Origin: AC-32 sp035455445
GTDB lineage: Bacteria; Actinomycetota; Thermoleophilia; Gaiellales; Gaiellaceae
Direction of reading: 5' to 3'
Length of the DNA: 8,091 bases
Assembly: GCA_035455445.1 (NCBI GenBank)
Contig: DATIFC010000063.1
Span: 1-8,091, forward strand
A program made the position numbers and the translations under genes. The notes under the pieces were generated by a model that made no database searches, was not told where the DNA came from, and saw only the letters and a program-made list of their open reading frames with translations. Shown here in pieces: positions 1 through 6,344 of the stretch. Positions within the stretch are counted from its first letter, which is position 1; each line of letters starts with the position of its first letter.

Positions 1-2265
1 GAGCTCCAGCCTCGCCAGGTACACGCTCGCGAGCTCGTCGGCGGCCTCGCTCTCGAAGCCCTTGTGCTCGGAGGCGCGCGCGAGCTCGAGCGCCTCCAGG
101 ATCACCTGCTCCTCCTTCGCGAGATCGCCCCGCATCCAGGCGATCGTCGCGAGCGCCCGCAGCGCGCGGTAGCGACCCGAGTGGTCGTCGGGCCCGAGCA
201 CGGCGAGCGCGTTGTCGACCATCTCCTCGGCGGCGCGGACGTCGCCCTCGCGCATCACCGCCGCCTCCGCCAGTGCGATCAGCGCCCGTCCCTGGGTCCA
301 GCCGTCGCCCTCCTGGATCGCCGCCGCGAGCACCTCCTCCATCTCGCGCGATACGGCCGGCAGGTCGCTGAGCCGGTCCGCGGCGCGCGCGGCCAGGTAG
401 CGCCTGCGCGTGGTCGGCTCGAGCTCGACGGCGCGCACGAAGTGCTGGCGCGCGGTGCGGTTCGCCTCGCGCGCGAAGGCGCGCAGGCCGGCCTCGGCGA
501 GCGCGTCCGCGGCCTCCCGCTGCAGCTCGAGCGGCGCGGCGCCGTCGAGCTCGGCCAGGAGCGCCGTCGCCCGGTCGAGGTGGAAGGCGCGGATCTCGAG
601 CAGCTCCTCTCCGGCCCGCTCCTTCAGCCATTCGGCGAAATGCGAGTGGTGCTCGGCGCGGGCGGACTTCGAGAGTCCGCCGTAAGCGACCTCGCGGATC
701 AGCACGTGCTTGAACTTGTAAGCCCGCTCGCCGCGGATCGAGGAGCGCTCCTCGTCGAGCACGAACTCGCGCAGCAGCAGGTCCTCGAGCAGCTCGTCGA
801 GCGACTCGAGCTCCGGCGAGAGCCGCTCCAGCGCGCCCCTCCAGAAGATCCGCCCGATCACGGCCGCACGCTGCAGCAGCGCCTTCGCGTCCGGGGCGAG
901 CCCGTCGATGCGCGCCGCGATCAGCGCCTGCAGCGTGTCGGGGATCCGGCCGATCCGCTCCGTGCCCTCCTCGGCCAGCATGCGGACGGTCTCCTCGAGG
1001 AAGAGCGGGTTGCCCTCGGTCTTCGCGAGCACCTCCTGCCGCTCCACCGGCCCCAGGCTGGCGTCGAGCGCGTCCATCAGCTCCTCGCTCTCGCTCGGGC
1101 CGAGCGGCTCGAGCTCGATCGCGGTCGCGCGCACGCGCCCGCCGCCCCAGCCGGGGCGGATGTCCAGGAGCTCCGGCCGCGCGAGCGAGATCACGAGCAG
1201 CGGCGCCTCGCGCACCCAGGTCACGAGGTGCTCGAGCAGCTCGAGCAGCGGCTCCTCGGCCCAGTGGATGTCCTCGAAGATCAGGACGAGCGGCTGCTCC
1301 TGCGCGAGCCGCTGGGCCCACTCGCGCGCGGCCCACGCGATCTCCTGCTGGCTGCGCTCCGCCTGGACGGCCTCGAGCACGCCCGAGGCGAGCCCGAGCA
1401 GGTCGGCGACGACCTCGTCCTCGCAGAACGAGCGCAGCTTCTCGATCGCCACCTCGAGCGGGTCGTCGTCGACGATCCCGGCCGCGCACTTGACCATCTC
1501 GGCGAGCGGCCAGTACGTGACGCCCTCGCCGTACGGCAGGCTCCGGCCCGAGAGCACGGTCGCGCCCTCGAGCGCCTGGCTGAACTCGTGCGCGAGCCGG
1601 CTCTTGCCGACACCGGGCTCGCCGTAGATCGTGAACAGGTGCGCGCGCCGGTCGCGCAGCGCGCGGTCGTAGGTGTTCTGAAGCAGGTCGAGCTCCGCGT
1701 CCCGGCCGACGAGCGGCGCCTGCTGCCCGTGCGGTCGCTCGGGCGCCGTCCCCGCGCCGAGGACCCTCCAGGTCCAGACCTGGCGGTCGAGGCCCTTCAG
1801 GTCGACCGGGCCGACGTCGTCGACCTCGACCCGGCCGAGCGTGAGCCGGTGTGCGCCGGGGCCGATCAGCAGCTGGCCGGGCTCGGCGGATTGCTCGAGC
1901 CGCGCCGCCATGGTCACGGCCTCGCCGGTGGCGAAGGTCGAGTCGGAGTCGTCGGCGACGACCTCGCCCGACTCGATGCCGACGCGGGCCTCGAGCTCGA
2001 GCTCGTGGACGGAGTCGAGGATCGCGAGCCCCGCGCGCACCGCGCGCTCGGCGTCGTCCTCGTGGGCCTGCGGGATCCCGAACGCCGCCATGACGGCGTC
2101 GCCCGCGAACTTCTCGACGATCCCCCCGTGCGCGGTCACGCAGCCGGAGACGCGCTCGAAGTACGTCTGGACACGCCGGCGCACGACCTCGGGATCCGCG
2201 CCGGTCACGAGCGCGGTCGAGTCGACGAGGTCCACGAACAGGACCGTGGCGAGCTTGCGTTCCAT
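1..2265 (-). CDS. Adenylate/guanylate cyclase-like domain + AAA ATPase + helical-repeat regulator (C-terminus cut by window edge)
   Basis: A continuous minus-strand frame runs from an ATG at 2265 to the left edge: 755 residues with no stop, so the C-terminus lies outside. Residues 1-170 are a class III nucleotide cyclase domain: FVDLVDST carries metal-binding D12, EKFAGDAVMAAFG carries K52 and metal-binding D56, and GEAVTMAARLEQ carries R122. Residues 184-560 are an AAA/STAND-like ATPase: LVGRDAEL lead-in, Walker A GEPGVGKS (K221), Walker B LVLIFEDIHWAEE (D332) and the family-typical TEGNPLFLEE. The remainder is Ala/Leu/Glu-rich helical sequence consistent with TPR repeats. Family members are usually about 1000-1100 residues, cytoplasmic, and regarded as signalling or regulatory ATPases; the ligand and partner are unknown. 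The transition-state Asn of the cyclase site is T118 and the substrate-specifying Asp position appears to be F111, so cyclase activity is doubtful. The gene is divergent from the phosphomannomutase gene and has a -10 motif 6 nt before its ATG. Confidence 0.93.
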   Translation of the reverse strand, partial: MERKLATVLFVDLVDSTALVTGADPEVVRRRVQTYFERVSGCVTAHGGIVEKFAGDAVMAAFGIPQAHEDDAERAVRAGLAILDSVHELELEARVGIESGEVVADDSDSTFATGEAVTMAARLEQSAEPGQLLIGPGAHRLTLGRVEVDDVGPVDLKGLDRQVWTWRVLGAGTAPERPHGQQAPLVGRDAELDLLQNTYDRALRDRRAHLFTIYGEPGVGKSRLAHEFSQALEGATVLSGRSLPYGEGVTYWPLAEMVKCAAGIVDDDPLEVAIEKLRSFCEDEVVADLLGLASGVLEAVQAERSQQEIAWAAREWAQRLAQEQPLVLIFEDIHWAEEPLLELLEHLVTWVREAPLLVISLARPELLDIRPGWGGGRVRATAIELEPLGPSESEELMDALDASLGPVERQEVLAKTEGNPLFLEETVRMLAEEGTERIGRIPDTLQALIAARIDGLAPDAKALLQRAAVIGRIFWRGALERLSPELESLDELLEDLLLREFVLDEERSSIRGERAYKFKHVLIREVAYGGLSKSARAEHHSHFAEWLKERAGEELLEIRAFHLDRATALLAELDGAAPLELQREAADALAEAGLRAFAREANRTARQHFVRAVELEPTTRRRYLAARAADRLSDLPAVSREMEEVLAAAIQEGDGWTQGRALIALAEAAVMREGDVRAAEEMVDNALAVLGPDDHSGRYRALRALATIAWMRGDLAKEEQVILEALELARASEHKGFESEAADELASVYLARLEL

Positions 2266-2271
2266 GCCTCA

Positions 2272-2277
2272 AGTGTA
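2272..2277 (-). promoter_or_regulatory. -10-like hexamer of the cyclase/ATPase gene (leaderless)
   Basis: Read on the minus strand the hexamer is TACACT, followed by TGAGGC and then the ATG at 2265. The 6-nt gap would put the transcription start on the A of the start codon, giving a leaderless mRNA. There is no purine-rich Shine-Dalgarno sequence at normal spacing. No recognisable -35 lies 16-18 bp upstream. Confidence 0.55.
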
Positions 2278-2312
2278 GAAACGACGCACAGGTCGCTCGC
2301 CTTCCGCGCCAG

Positions 2313-2318
2313 TAGCAT
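2313..2318 (+). promoter_or_regulatory. -10-like hexamer of the phosphomannomutase gene
   Basis: TAGCAT ends 9 nt before the GTG start at 2328. The intervening bases are only C and G with no Shine-Dalgarno sequence, so transcription would begin at or within about three bases of the start codon. The identical hexamer TAGCAT precedes the thioesterase gene at 5413-5418. Confidence 0.5.
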
Positions 2319-2327
2319 CCGCCCCCG

Positions 2328-3683
2328 GTGCTCGACCCCAAGGTTTTCAAGGCATACGACGTGCGCGGGATCCACGGCGCGGAGCTCGACGAGCAGGGCG
2401 CGCGGGCGATCGGGCGCGCCTTCGTCGAGCTCTTCGAGCCGAAGCGGATCGCCGTCGGACACGACATGCGCGTCTCCTCGCCCGCGATGGCGGAGGCCGT
2501 GATCGCCGGCGCGGCGGGCGCCGGCGCGGAGGTGCTCGAGCTCGGGCTCGTCGGCACCGAGATGGTCTACTTCGCGGTCGGCGAGCTCGGCCTCGACGGC
2601 GGCATCGCCGTGACCGCCTCACATAATCCGAAGGAGTACACCGGCATGAAGATCGTCCGCGGCGGCGCGCTGCCCGTGGGCGGCGAGTCCGGTCTGCTGG
2701 AGATCCGCGACCGCGCCGTGGCCGACGCGGCCGTGTCCGAGGGACTGGCCCCCGGACACGTCTCGAAGCACGACGTCTGGCCGGCGTACGTCGAACGGGT
2801 GATGTCCTTCGTGGACGTGTCCGCGATCGGGCCGCTGAAGGTCGTGATCGACGGCGCGAACGGCATGGCCGGGGCGATGCTGCCGCCGGTGCTCGAGCGC
2901 CTTCCCCGCCTCGAGGCCGTCCGCTGCTACTTCGAGCCCGACGGCACCTTCCCGAACCACGAGCCGAACCCGCTCCTGCCCGAGAACCGCGAGTTCATCG
3001 TCCGCGAGACGCTCGACGAGAGCGCAGACTTCGGCGTCGCCTTCGACGGGGACGCCGACCGCTGCTTCTTCGTGGACGACACAGGCGAGTTCGTCCCCGG
3101 CGACTTCGCCACCGCGCTCTTCGCGCAGGCGCTGCTCGAGAAGGAGCCGGGCGCCAGGATCATCTACGACGTGCGCGCAAGCTGGGCGGTGCCCGAGACG
3201 ATCGAGCAGGCCGGAGGCGTGCCGCTCGTCAACCGCGTCGGCCACGCCTTCATCAAGCAGCGCATGCGGGAGGAGGACGCCGCCTTCGGGGGCGAGGTCT
3301 CCGGCCACTACTACTTCCGCGACTTCACGCAGGCCGACTCCGGCGTGATCCCGTTCCTGCTCATGCTCGAGCGGATCTCACGTGAGGGCCGGAGGCTGTC
3401 CGAGATCCTGCGGCCGTTCCGCGAGCGCTACTTCCTCACGGGCGAGCTGAACACGCCGGTCCCCGACGTCGACGCGAAGCTTCGCGAGATCGAGGAGCGC
3501 TTCGGCCCCGAGGGCCGGGTCAGCCACCTCGACGGCGTCTCGGTGGAGGCAGAGGACTGGCACATGAACGTCCGCCCCTCGAACACCGAGCCGCTCCTGC
3601 GCCTGAATCTCGAGGCCCGCACGCGCGGGCTGACGGAGCGCAAGCGGGACGAGGTGCTCGCGGTGATCCGCGGGGACGCTTGA
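2328..3683 (+). CDS. manB: Phosphomannomutase/phosphoglucomutase
   Basis: A 451-residue alpha-D-phosphohexomutase, full length for bacterial PMM/PGM enzymes (about 450-460). It is expected to interconvert mannose-6-P and mannose-1-P (and/or the glucose phosphates) in the cytoplasm, feeding GDP-mannose or UDP/ADP-glucose synthesis for glycans and polysaccharides. All four family signatures are present: N-terminal FKAYDVRG; the phosphoserine loop TASHNP with S98; the Mg-binding loop DGDADR at 240-245; the sugar-recognition GEVSGHYYF from G322; and the phosphate-binding RPSNTEP at 416-422. GEVSG is the form seen in enzymes acting on mannose/glucose phosphates rather than glucosamine phosphate, but PMM versus PGM preference cannot be decided from sequence, so the symbol is provisional. 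The GTG start is chosen because the conserved N-terminus begins immediately after it and a -10 motif lies just upstream. It stands alone on its transcript unless it reads through into the LysR gene 28 bp downstream. Confidence 0.95.
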   Translation: MLDPKVFKAYDVRGIHGAELDEQGARAIGRAFVELFEPKRIAVGHDMRVSSPAMAEAVIAGAAGAGAEVLELGLVGTEMVYFAVGELGLDGGIAVTASHNPKEYTGMKIVRGGALPVGGESGLLEIRDRAVADAAVSEGLAPGHVSKHDVWPAYVERVMSFVDVSAIGPLKVVIDGANGMAGAMLPPVLERLPRLEAVRCYFEPDGTFPNHEPNPLLPENREFIVRETLDESADFGVAFDGDADRCFFVDDTGEFVPGDFATALFAQALLEKEPGARIIYDVRASWAVPETIEQAGGVPLVNRVGHAFIKQRMREEDAAFGGEVSGHYYFRDFTQADSGVIPFLLMLERISREGRRLSEILRPFRERYFLTGELNTPVPDVDAKLREIEERFGPEGRVSHLDGVSVEAEDWHMNVRPSNTEPLLRLNLEARTRGLTERKRDEVLAVIRGDA

Positions 3684-3707
3684 TCGCCTCGAACGATCGG
3701 CTAGGCT
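3680..3707 (+). promoter_or_regulatory. Promoter of the LysR-type regulator gene
   Basis: TTGATC (3680-3685) resembles a -35 element and TAGGCT (3702-3707) a -10 element, with a 16-bp spacer. This is the only promoter in the window with a recognisable -35. The -35 overlaps the TGA stop (3681-3683) of the phosphomannomutase gene. Transcription would start near 3714, which falls between the ATG at 3712 and an in-frame GTG at 3718. A LysR-type operator overlaps the -35, suggesting autorepression. Confidence 0.55.
3683..3697. promoter_or_regulatory. Candidate LysR-type operator (ATC-N9-GAT) upstream of the LysR gene
   Basis: ATC at 3683-3685 and GAT at 3695-3697 are separated by nine bases, which is the classic ATC-N9-GAT / T-N11-A box of LysR-family regulators (T3684, A3696). 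The dyad extends to GATCG at 3682-3686 and CGATC at 3694-3698. It overlaps the -35 of the regulator's own promoter, the usual place for negative autoregulation in this family. A related T-N11-A dyad lies just beyond the regulator gene at 4706-4718. Confidence 0.5.
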
Positions 3708-3711
3708 GCGG

Positions 3712-4692
3712 ATGACCGTGGCTTCCGATCATGTCTCCGGGATCGAGGTGCGCCACCTGGCGGCGCTCGAGGCCGTCGCCGAGGAAGGCTCCTTCCGCCG
3801 CGCGGCCGCGCGCCTCGGCTACGTCCAGTCGGCGATCAGCGAGCAGATCGCGGCCCTCGAGCGGATCGTCGGCCAGCGCCTGGTCGAGCGCTCGCGTGGC
3901 GCCGGCCCGGTCGAGCTGACCGACGCGGGCGAGGTGCTCCTCGGCCACGCGAAGGCGATCGTCGCCCGGATCAAGGCCGCGGAGGCCGACCTGGGCGCGC
4001 TCTCCGACGGCGAGGCCGGCTCGCTGCGGCTCGGCATCTACCAGAGCGTGGGCGCGCGGATCGTGCCGCGCCTGCTGCCGCGCTACGCGCGCGACTGGCC
4101 CGACGTGCGCGTGCTCCCGCGCGAGGCCCCGACGGACGCCGGCCTCTTCGAGCTCGTCGAGCGGGGCGAGCTCGACCTGAGCTTCGCCGACATGCCGCTG
4201 CGCTCCGGGCCGTTCGACTCCACCCAGGTGCTCGTCGACCCCTACATCCTGCTCGTCGCCGCCGACTCGCCGCTCGCCGGGAACGGCCCCGTCGGGCTCG
4301 AGGACGTGGCCGAGCTGCCCCTGATCGGGCACGTCACCTGCCGCATGCTCCCGCGCGTCGAGGCGGCGCTGCGCTCGCAGGGCGTGGAGCCGAGCTTCGT
4401 CTTCCGCTCCGACATCATCGGCACGGTCCAGGCACTCGTCGCGGCCGGCGTCGGCAGCGCGATCATCCCGCGCCTCGCCGTCGACGCGGCCGACCCGGGC
4501 ACGGCGATCGTGGAGCTCTCGGAGGAGATGCCGGTGCAGCCGCGCCTGATCTCGCTCTTCTGGCACCGCGACCGCTACCGCTCGCCCGCCGCCGTCGGCT
4601 TCGTCGAGGCCGCGCACGAGGTCTGCGCGCAGGTCACCGCCGAGCTCGACGGCGTCCTTCGACCCCTCGTTCGCCGCTCGCGATCAGCGTGA
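3712..4692 (+). CDS. LysR-family transcriptional regulator
   Basis: A 326-residue cytoplasmic DNA-binding regulator of typical LysR length. Residues 11-75 form the N-terminal winged helix-turn-helix: EVRHLAALEAVAEEGSFRRA, then ARLGYVQSAISEQIAALE (about 34-50), LVERS and the wing LTDAGE. From about residue 100 (SLRLGIYQSVGARIVPRLL) to the end is the periplasmic-binding-protein-like effector domain, with ELDLSFADMPL and AALVAAGVGSAIIPRLAV-type segments typical of the family. The inducer is unknown. The start may be the ATG at 3712 or, if the -10 spacing is taken strictly, the GTG at 3718; both keep the whole HTH. A T-N11-A dyad lies directly upstream and another directly downstream, so the gene probably controls itself and possibly the next gene, 48 bp away in the same direction. 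LysR regulators are often divergent from their targets; that is not so here. Confidence 0.94.
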   Translation: MTVASDHVSGIEVRHLAALEAVAEEGSFRRAAARLGYVQSAISEQIAALERIVGQRLVERSRGAGPVELTDAGEVLLGHAKAIVARIKAAEADLGALSDGEAGSLRLGIYQSVGARIVPRLLPRYARDWPDVRVLPREAPTDAGLFELVERGELDLSFADMPLRSGPFDSTQVLVDPYILLVAADSPLAGNGPVGLEDVAELPLIGHVTCRMLPRVEAALRSQGVEPSFVFRSDIIGTVQALVAAGVGSAIIPRLAVDAADPGTAIVELSEEMPVQPRLISLFWHRDRYRSPAAVGFVEAAHEVCAQVTAELDGVLRPLVRRSRSA

Positions 4693-4705
4693 TCGGCAAC
4701 CCGCG

Positions 4706-4718
4706 TCACCCGGGGTGA
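4706..4718. promoter_or_regulatory. Candidate LysR-type operator before the exported-protein gene
   Basis: TCACCC-G-GGGTGA is a perfect 6-bp inverted repeat around one central base and has the T-N11-A form (T4706, A4718). It occupies the -35 position relative to the hexamer TACCGT at 4729-4734. Compared with the upstream box TCGCCTCGAACGA (3684-3696), 7 of 13 positions are identical and five of the six differences are transitions. Short GC-rich dyads also arise by chance here, so this remains a candidate. Confidence 0.38.
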
Positions 4719-4728
4719 GGGCGACGGC

Positions 4729-4734
4729 TACCGT
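4729..4734 (+). promoter_or_regulatory. -10-like hexamer of the exported-protein gene (leaderless)
   Basis: TACCGT is followed by exactly six bases and then the ATG at 4741, placing the predicted transcription start on the A of ATG. There is no Shine-Dalgarno sequence. No good -35 is seen; its position is taken by the TCACCC/GGGTGA dyad, which would fit activator-dependent transcription. Confidence 0.5.
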
Positions 4735-4740
4735 TCACTC

Positions 4741-5415
4741 ATGAGGCTCGCGCTCGCAGCCGCCGCCGCGCTCGTGCTCGCCGCGCCCGCGGCCGCCGCT
4801 CCGCGGCTGACCCCCGCCGACCGGGCCGCGATCACGCGCTCGATCGACGTCTTCGTGAACCACGCCGTCAAGCGCGCCGACACGGCCGCCGCCTATGACG
4901 TCGTCGCACCGGAGCTGCGCCCCGGCATCGGCCGCAAGGAGTGGTCGCGCGGGGACATCCCGGTCTACCCGTTCCCGGCCCGCGGCACGACGCACCCGTG
5001 GAACGTCCTCTACGTCACGCGTGAGGAGGTCGGGCTCGAGCTCCAGCTCCTGCCGCGAGCGCACAGCCAGGCCGGGCCGATCATCTTCCACATCTACCTC
5101 CGGCCGGCGCGCGGGCGCTGGCTCGTGGACTCGTTCATGCCCGTCGCGACCCTCGCGCCGCTCGACGCGAAGCACACCAAGGTGCGATCGGTACGGGACT
5201 TCTCGCCACAGGCGGCCGGAGGCGTGCAGCAGATCGGCGACCTGCACAGCCCGGCGAGGCTGAGCGGTGTCTACGTCGTGGTGCCGTTCGTCCTTTTCGG
5301 CGCGGCGTTTCTCGCCCTTGCCGCGTGGGGTGTGGGAAGGGCCATCCACCACCGTCGCCTCGCCGGGCCGCGCGGCGGCGCCCTGCCGCCGCTCCCTCCG
5401 CGCGGCGGCGCTTAG
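4741..5415 (+). CDS. Exported, C-terminally membrane-anchored protein of unknown function
   Basis: A 224-residue protein. Residues 1-20 are a clear signal peptide (MRLALAAAAALVLAAPAAAA), with likely cleavage after the AAA run. The extracytoplasmic part, about 21-174, contains SIDVFVNHAVKRADTAAAYDVVAPELRPG, a WSRGDIPVYPFPA segment and RPARGRWLVDSFMPVA; a long helix followed by alternating strands ending in a GRWLVDSF-type strand is reminiscent of the NTF2/SnoaL-like fold, but this is an impression, not a family assignment. One transmembrane helix follows at about 177-198 (VYVVVPFVLFGAAFLALAAWGV), then an Arg/His stop-transfer stretch and a short cytoplasmic tail rich in Gly and Pro with PRGGA twice. 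The gene has its own -10 motif and the next gene has another, so it appears monocistronic. The upstream LysR regulator may control it. I do not recognise a function. Confidence 0.82.
   Translation: MRLALAAAAALVLAAPAAAAPRLTPADRAAITRSIDVFVNHAVKRADTAAAYDVVAPELRPGIGRKEWSRGDIPVYPFPARGTTHPWNVLYVTREEVGLELQLLPRAHSQAGPIIFHIYLRPARGRWLVDSFMPVATLAPLDAKHTKVRSVRDFSPQAAGGVQQIGDLHSPARLSGVYVVVPFVLFGAAFLALAAWGVGRAIHHRRLAGPRGGALPPLPPRGGA
5368..5411 (+). repeat. 14-bp direct repeat at a 30-bp interval, with hairpin
   Basis: CCGCGCGGCGGCGC occurs at 5368-5381 and again at 5398-5411, inside the last codons of the exported-protein gene, where each copy encodes PRGGA. A 7-bp stem (GCGGCGG at 5372-5378 with CCGCCGC at 5386-5392, 7-nt loop) can form within it. 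No T-tract follows, so it is not a standard intrinsic terminator. Confidence 0.55.
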
Positions 5416-5418
5416 CAT
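5413..5418 (+). promoter_or_regulatory. -10-like hexamer of the thioesterase/GAF unit, overlapping the upstream stop codon
   Basis: TAGCAT begins with the TAG stop codon (5413-5415) of the exported-protein gene and is followed by exactly six bases before the ATG at 5425, predicting a leaderless transcript. The hexamer is identical to the one before the phosphomannomutase gene. There is no recognisable -35. Confidence 0.5.
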
Positions 5419-5424
5419 GGGCAC

Positions 5425-5883
5425 ATGCCGCTCGAGCTCGGCCGGGTCACAGACCGCAAGCCGCCGTTCAAGTACTCGTCGCTGACCCGGGTCGGCTTCT
5501 CCGACACCGACGCGCAGGGCATCGTCTACTACGGCCGCTACCTGCCCTACTTCGACAGCGCGCGCGTCGAGTACCACCGTCACCTCGACATGCTGCGCAC
5601 GGCGCCTCAGGAGCGCGAGTTCGTGATGCGGGCGAATGCGATCGAGTACCACGCGCCCGCGCGCTTCGACGACCTGATCGAGGTCTTCATCCGGGTCGCG
5701 CGCATCGGTCGGACGAGCGTCACCTACGAGTGCGCCGCCTACCGGGCCGAGGACGACGTGCTGATGGTGACCGCGACGCAGACGCTCGTGCTCGTCGACC
5801 TCGAGGAGCGCCGCGCGTGCGAGATCCCCGGCTGGTACGGCGACGGGATCGCCGCCTTCGAGGGCGAGGATCTCGAGCGTTGA
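5425..5883 (+). CDS. Hotdog-fold acyl-CoA thioesterase (4HBT/YbgC-like)
   Basis: A 152-residue single-domain hotdog protein, normal length for the 4-hydroxybenzoyl-CoA thioesterase family. The signature is intact at residues 22-39: RVGFSDTDAQGIVYYGRY, with D29 as the expected catalytic Asp in the D-x-x-G-x-V-Y-Y motif, followed by the helix YLPYFDSARVEYHRHL. The second half has the usual strands (ANAIEYHAPARFDDLIEV, VTYECAAYRAEDD, ATQTLVLVD). Such enzymes hydrolyse acyl-CoA or related thioesters in the cytoplasm; the acyl group cannot be predicted here. The first 18 residues before the fold are slightly longer than usual, but no other start is as well placed relative to the -10 motif. Its TGA stop overlaps the TTG start of the GAF gene, so the two are probably co-translated. 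Confidence 0.92.
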   Translation: MPLELGRVTDRKPPFKYSSLTRVGFSDTDAQGIVYYGRYLPYFDSARVEYHRHLDMLRTAPQEREFVMRANAIEYHAPARFDDLIEVFIRVARIGRTSVTYECAAYRAEDDVLMVTATQTLVLVDLEERRACEIPGWYGDGIAAFEGEDLER

Positions 5884-6344
5884 CCGGAGCGCAGGAGGCG
5901 ATCGGCCGGATCGTCGACCGGGGTGGCCCGGACGAGGAGGTGCTGCAGGCGGTCGTCGACGCGCTGCACGAGCGCGTCGGGCACTACTCGTGGGTCGGGA
6001 TCTACCTCGTGGACGGCGACGACCTCGTCCTCGGGCCGTGGCAGGGGCCGCAGGCAACCGAGCACGTGCGCATCCCCGTCGGCCAGGGCGTCTGCGGGGC
6101 GGCCGCGGCGAGCGGGCGGACCGAGCTCGTGGACGACGTCAACGCCGACCCGCGCTACCTCGCCTGCTTCCCCTCGACTCGCTCGGAGATCGTCGTCCCG
6201 ATCGCGCACGAGGGCCGCATCGTCGGCGAGATCGACATCGACTCCGACCGCCCGGCGGCCTTCGGCGAGGACGACCGCGTGTTCCTCGAGCGCATCGCGC
6301 TGCAGATCTCCCCCTACTGCCGCTCCGGGGTGAGCAGCCTCTAA
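5880..6344 (+). CDS. GAF-domain protein related to free methionine-(R)-sulfoxide reductase (fRMsr-like)
   Basis: A 154-residue protein that is essentially one GAF domain. The motifs follow the fRMsr (COG1956) pattern: SWVGIYL (37-43), LVLGPWQG (49-56), RIPVGQGVCG (64-73), YLACF (93-97), RSEIVVPI (101-108), GEIDIDSD (116-123) and FGEDDRVFLE (128-137). Of the three cysteines used by characterised fRMsr enzymes, two are kept (C72 and C96), but the first position, ten residues before C72, is H62. It may therefore still reduce free methionine-R-sulfoxide by a modified mechanism, or be a small-molecule sensor. The start is a TTG at 5880 overlapping the thioesterase stop as TTGA; GAGGA at 5866-5870 is a plausible ribosome binding site nine bases upstream. 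The frame is open further upstream to 5325, but that stretch only shadows the exported-protein and thioesterase genes. Confidence 0.86.
   Translation: MTGAQEAIGRIVDRGGPDEEVLQAVVDALHERVGHYSWVGIYLVDGDDLVLGPWQGPQATEHVRIPVGQGVCGAAAASGRTELVDDVNADPRYLACFPSTRSEIVVPIAHEGRIVGEIDIDSDRPAAFGEDDRVFLERIALQISPYCRSGVSSL

Larger units (their letters stand above)
2266..2327. promoter_or_regulatory. Divergent intergenic region with two outward promoters
   Basis: These 62 bp separate the minus-strand cyclase/ATPase gene from the plus-strand phosphomannomutase gene and are the longest non-coding stretch in the window. A -10-like hexamer faces each way (minus-strand TACACT at 2277-2272, plus-strand TAGCAT at 2313-2318). 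I see no convincing -35 hexamer for either and no clear operator palindrome. The two promoters are close enough that both could respond to one bound regulator, but nothing in the sequence identifies it. Confidence 0.6.

Noticed and set aside
64..2502. 812-codon plus-strand open frame opposite the cyclase/ATPase gene
   Set aside because: Its translation is low-complexity Arg/Leu/Glu/Pro-rich with no domain, while the opposite strand encodes a protein with intact cyclase, Walker A and Walker B motifs. Long antisense frames arise naturally in very GC-rich genes.
2866..3308. Possible second gene on the minus strand inside the phosphomannomutase gene
   Set aside because: The phosphomannomutase frame is continuous and has all catalytic motifs through this stretch; the antisense frames have no domain or start signal.
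3520..4617. 365-codon minus-strand open frame opposite the LysR gene
   Set aside because: The plus strand carries an unmistakable LysR protein. The antisense product has repeated Gly/Arg/Ala/Asp-rich sequence and no domain.
5372..5392. GC-rich hairpin as an intrinsic terminator of the exported-protein gene
   Set aside because: The stem is good (7 bp) but lies inside the coding region and no T-tract follows, so it is recorded only as part of a repeat.
5325..5879. Upstream extension of the GAF gene frame to an ATG at 5325
   Set aside because: The added N-terminus is Arg/Pro-rich, has no motif, and overlaps the full thioesterase gene. The TTG at 5880 gives a protein starting just before the GAF fold with a 4-nt overlap.
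4735..6057. 440-codon minus-strand open frame across the exported-protein and thioesterase genes
   Set aside because: It is Arg/Ala/Pro-rich with no recognisable motif and spans gene boundaries of three well-supported plus-strand genes.
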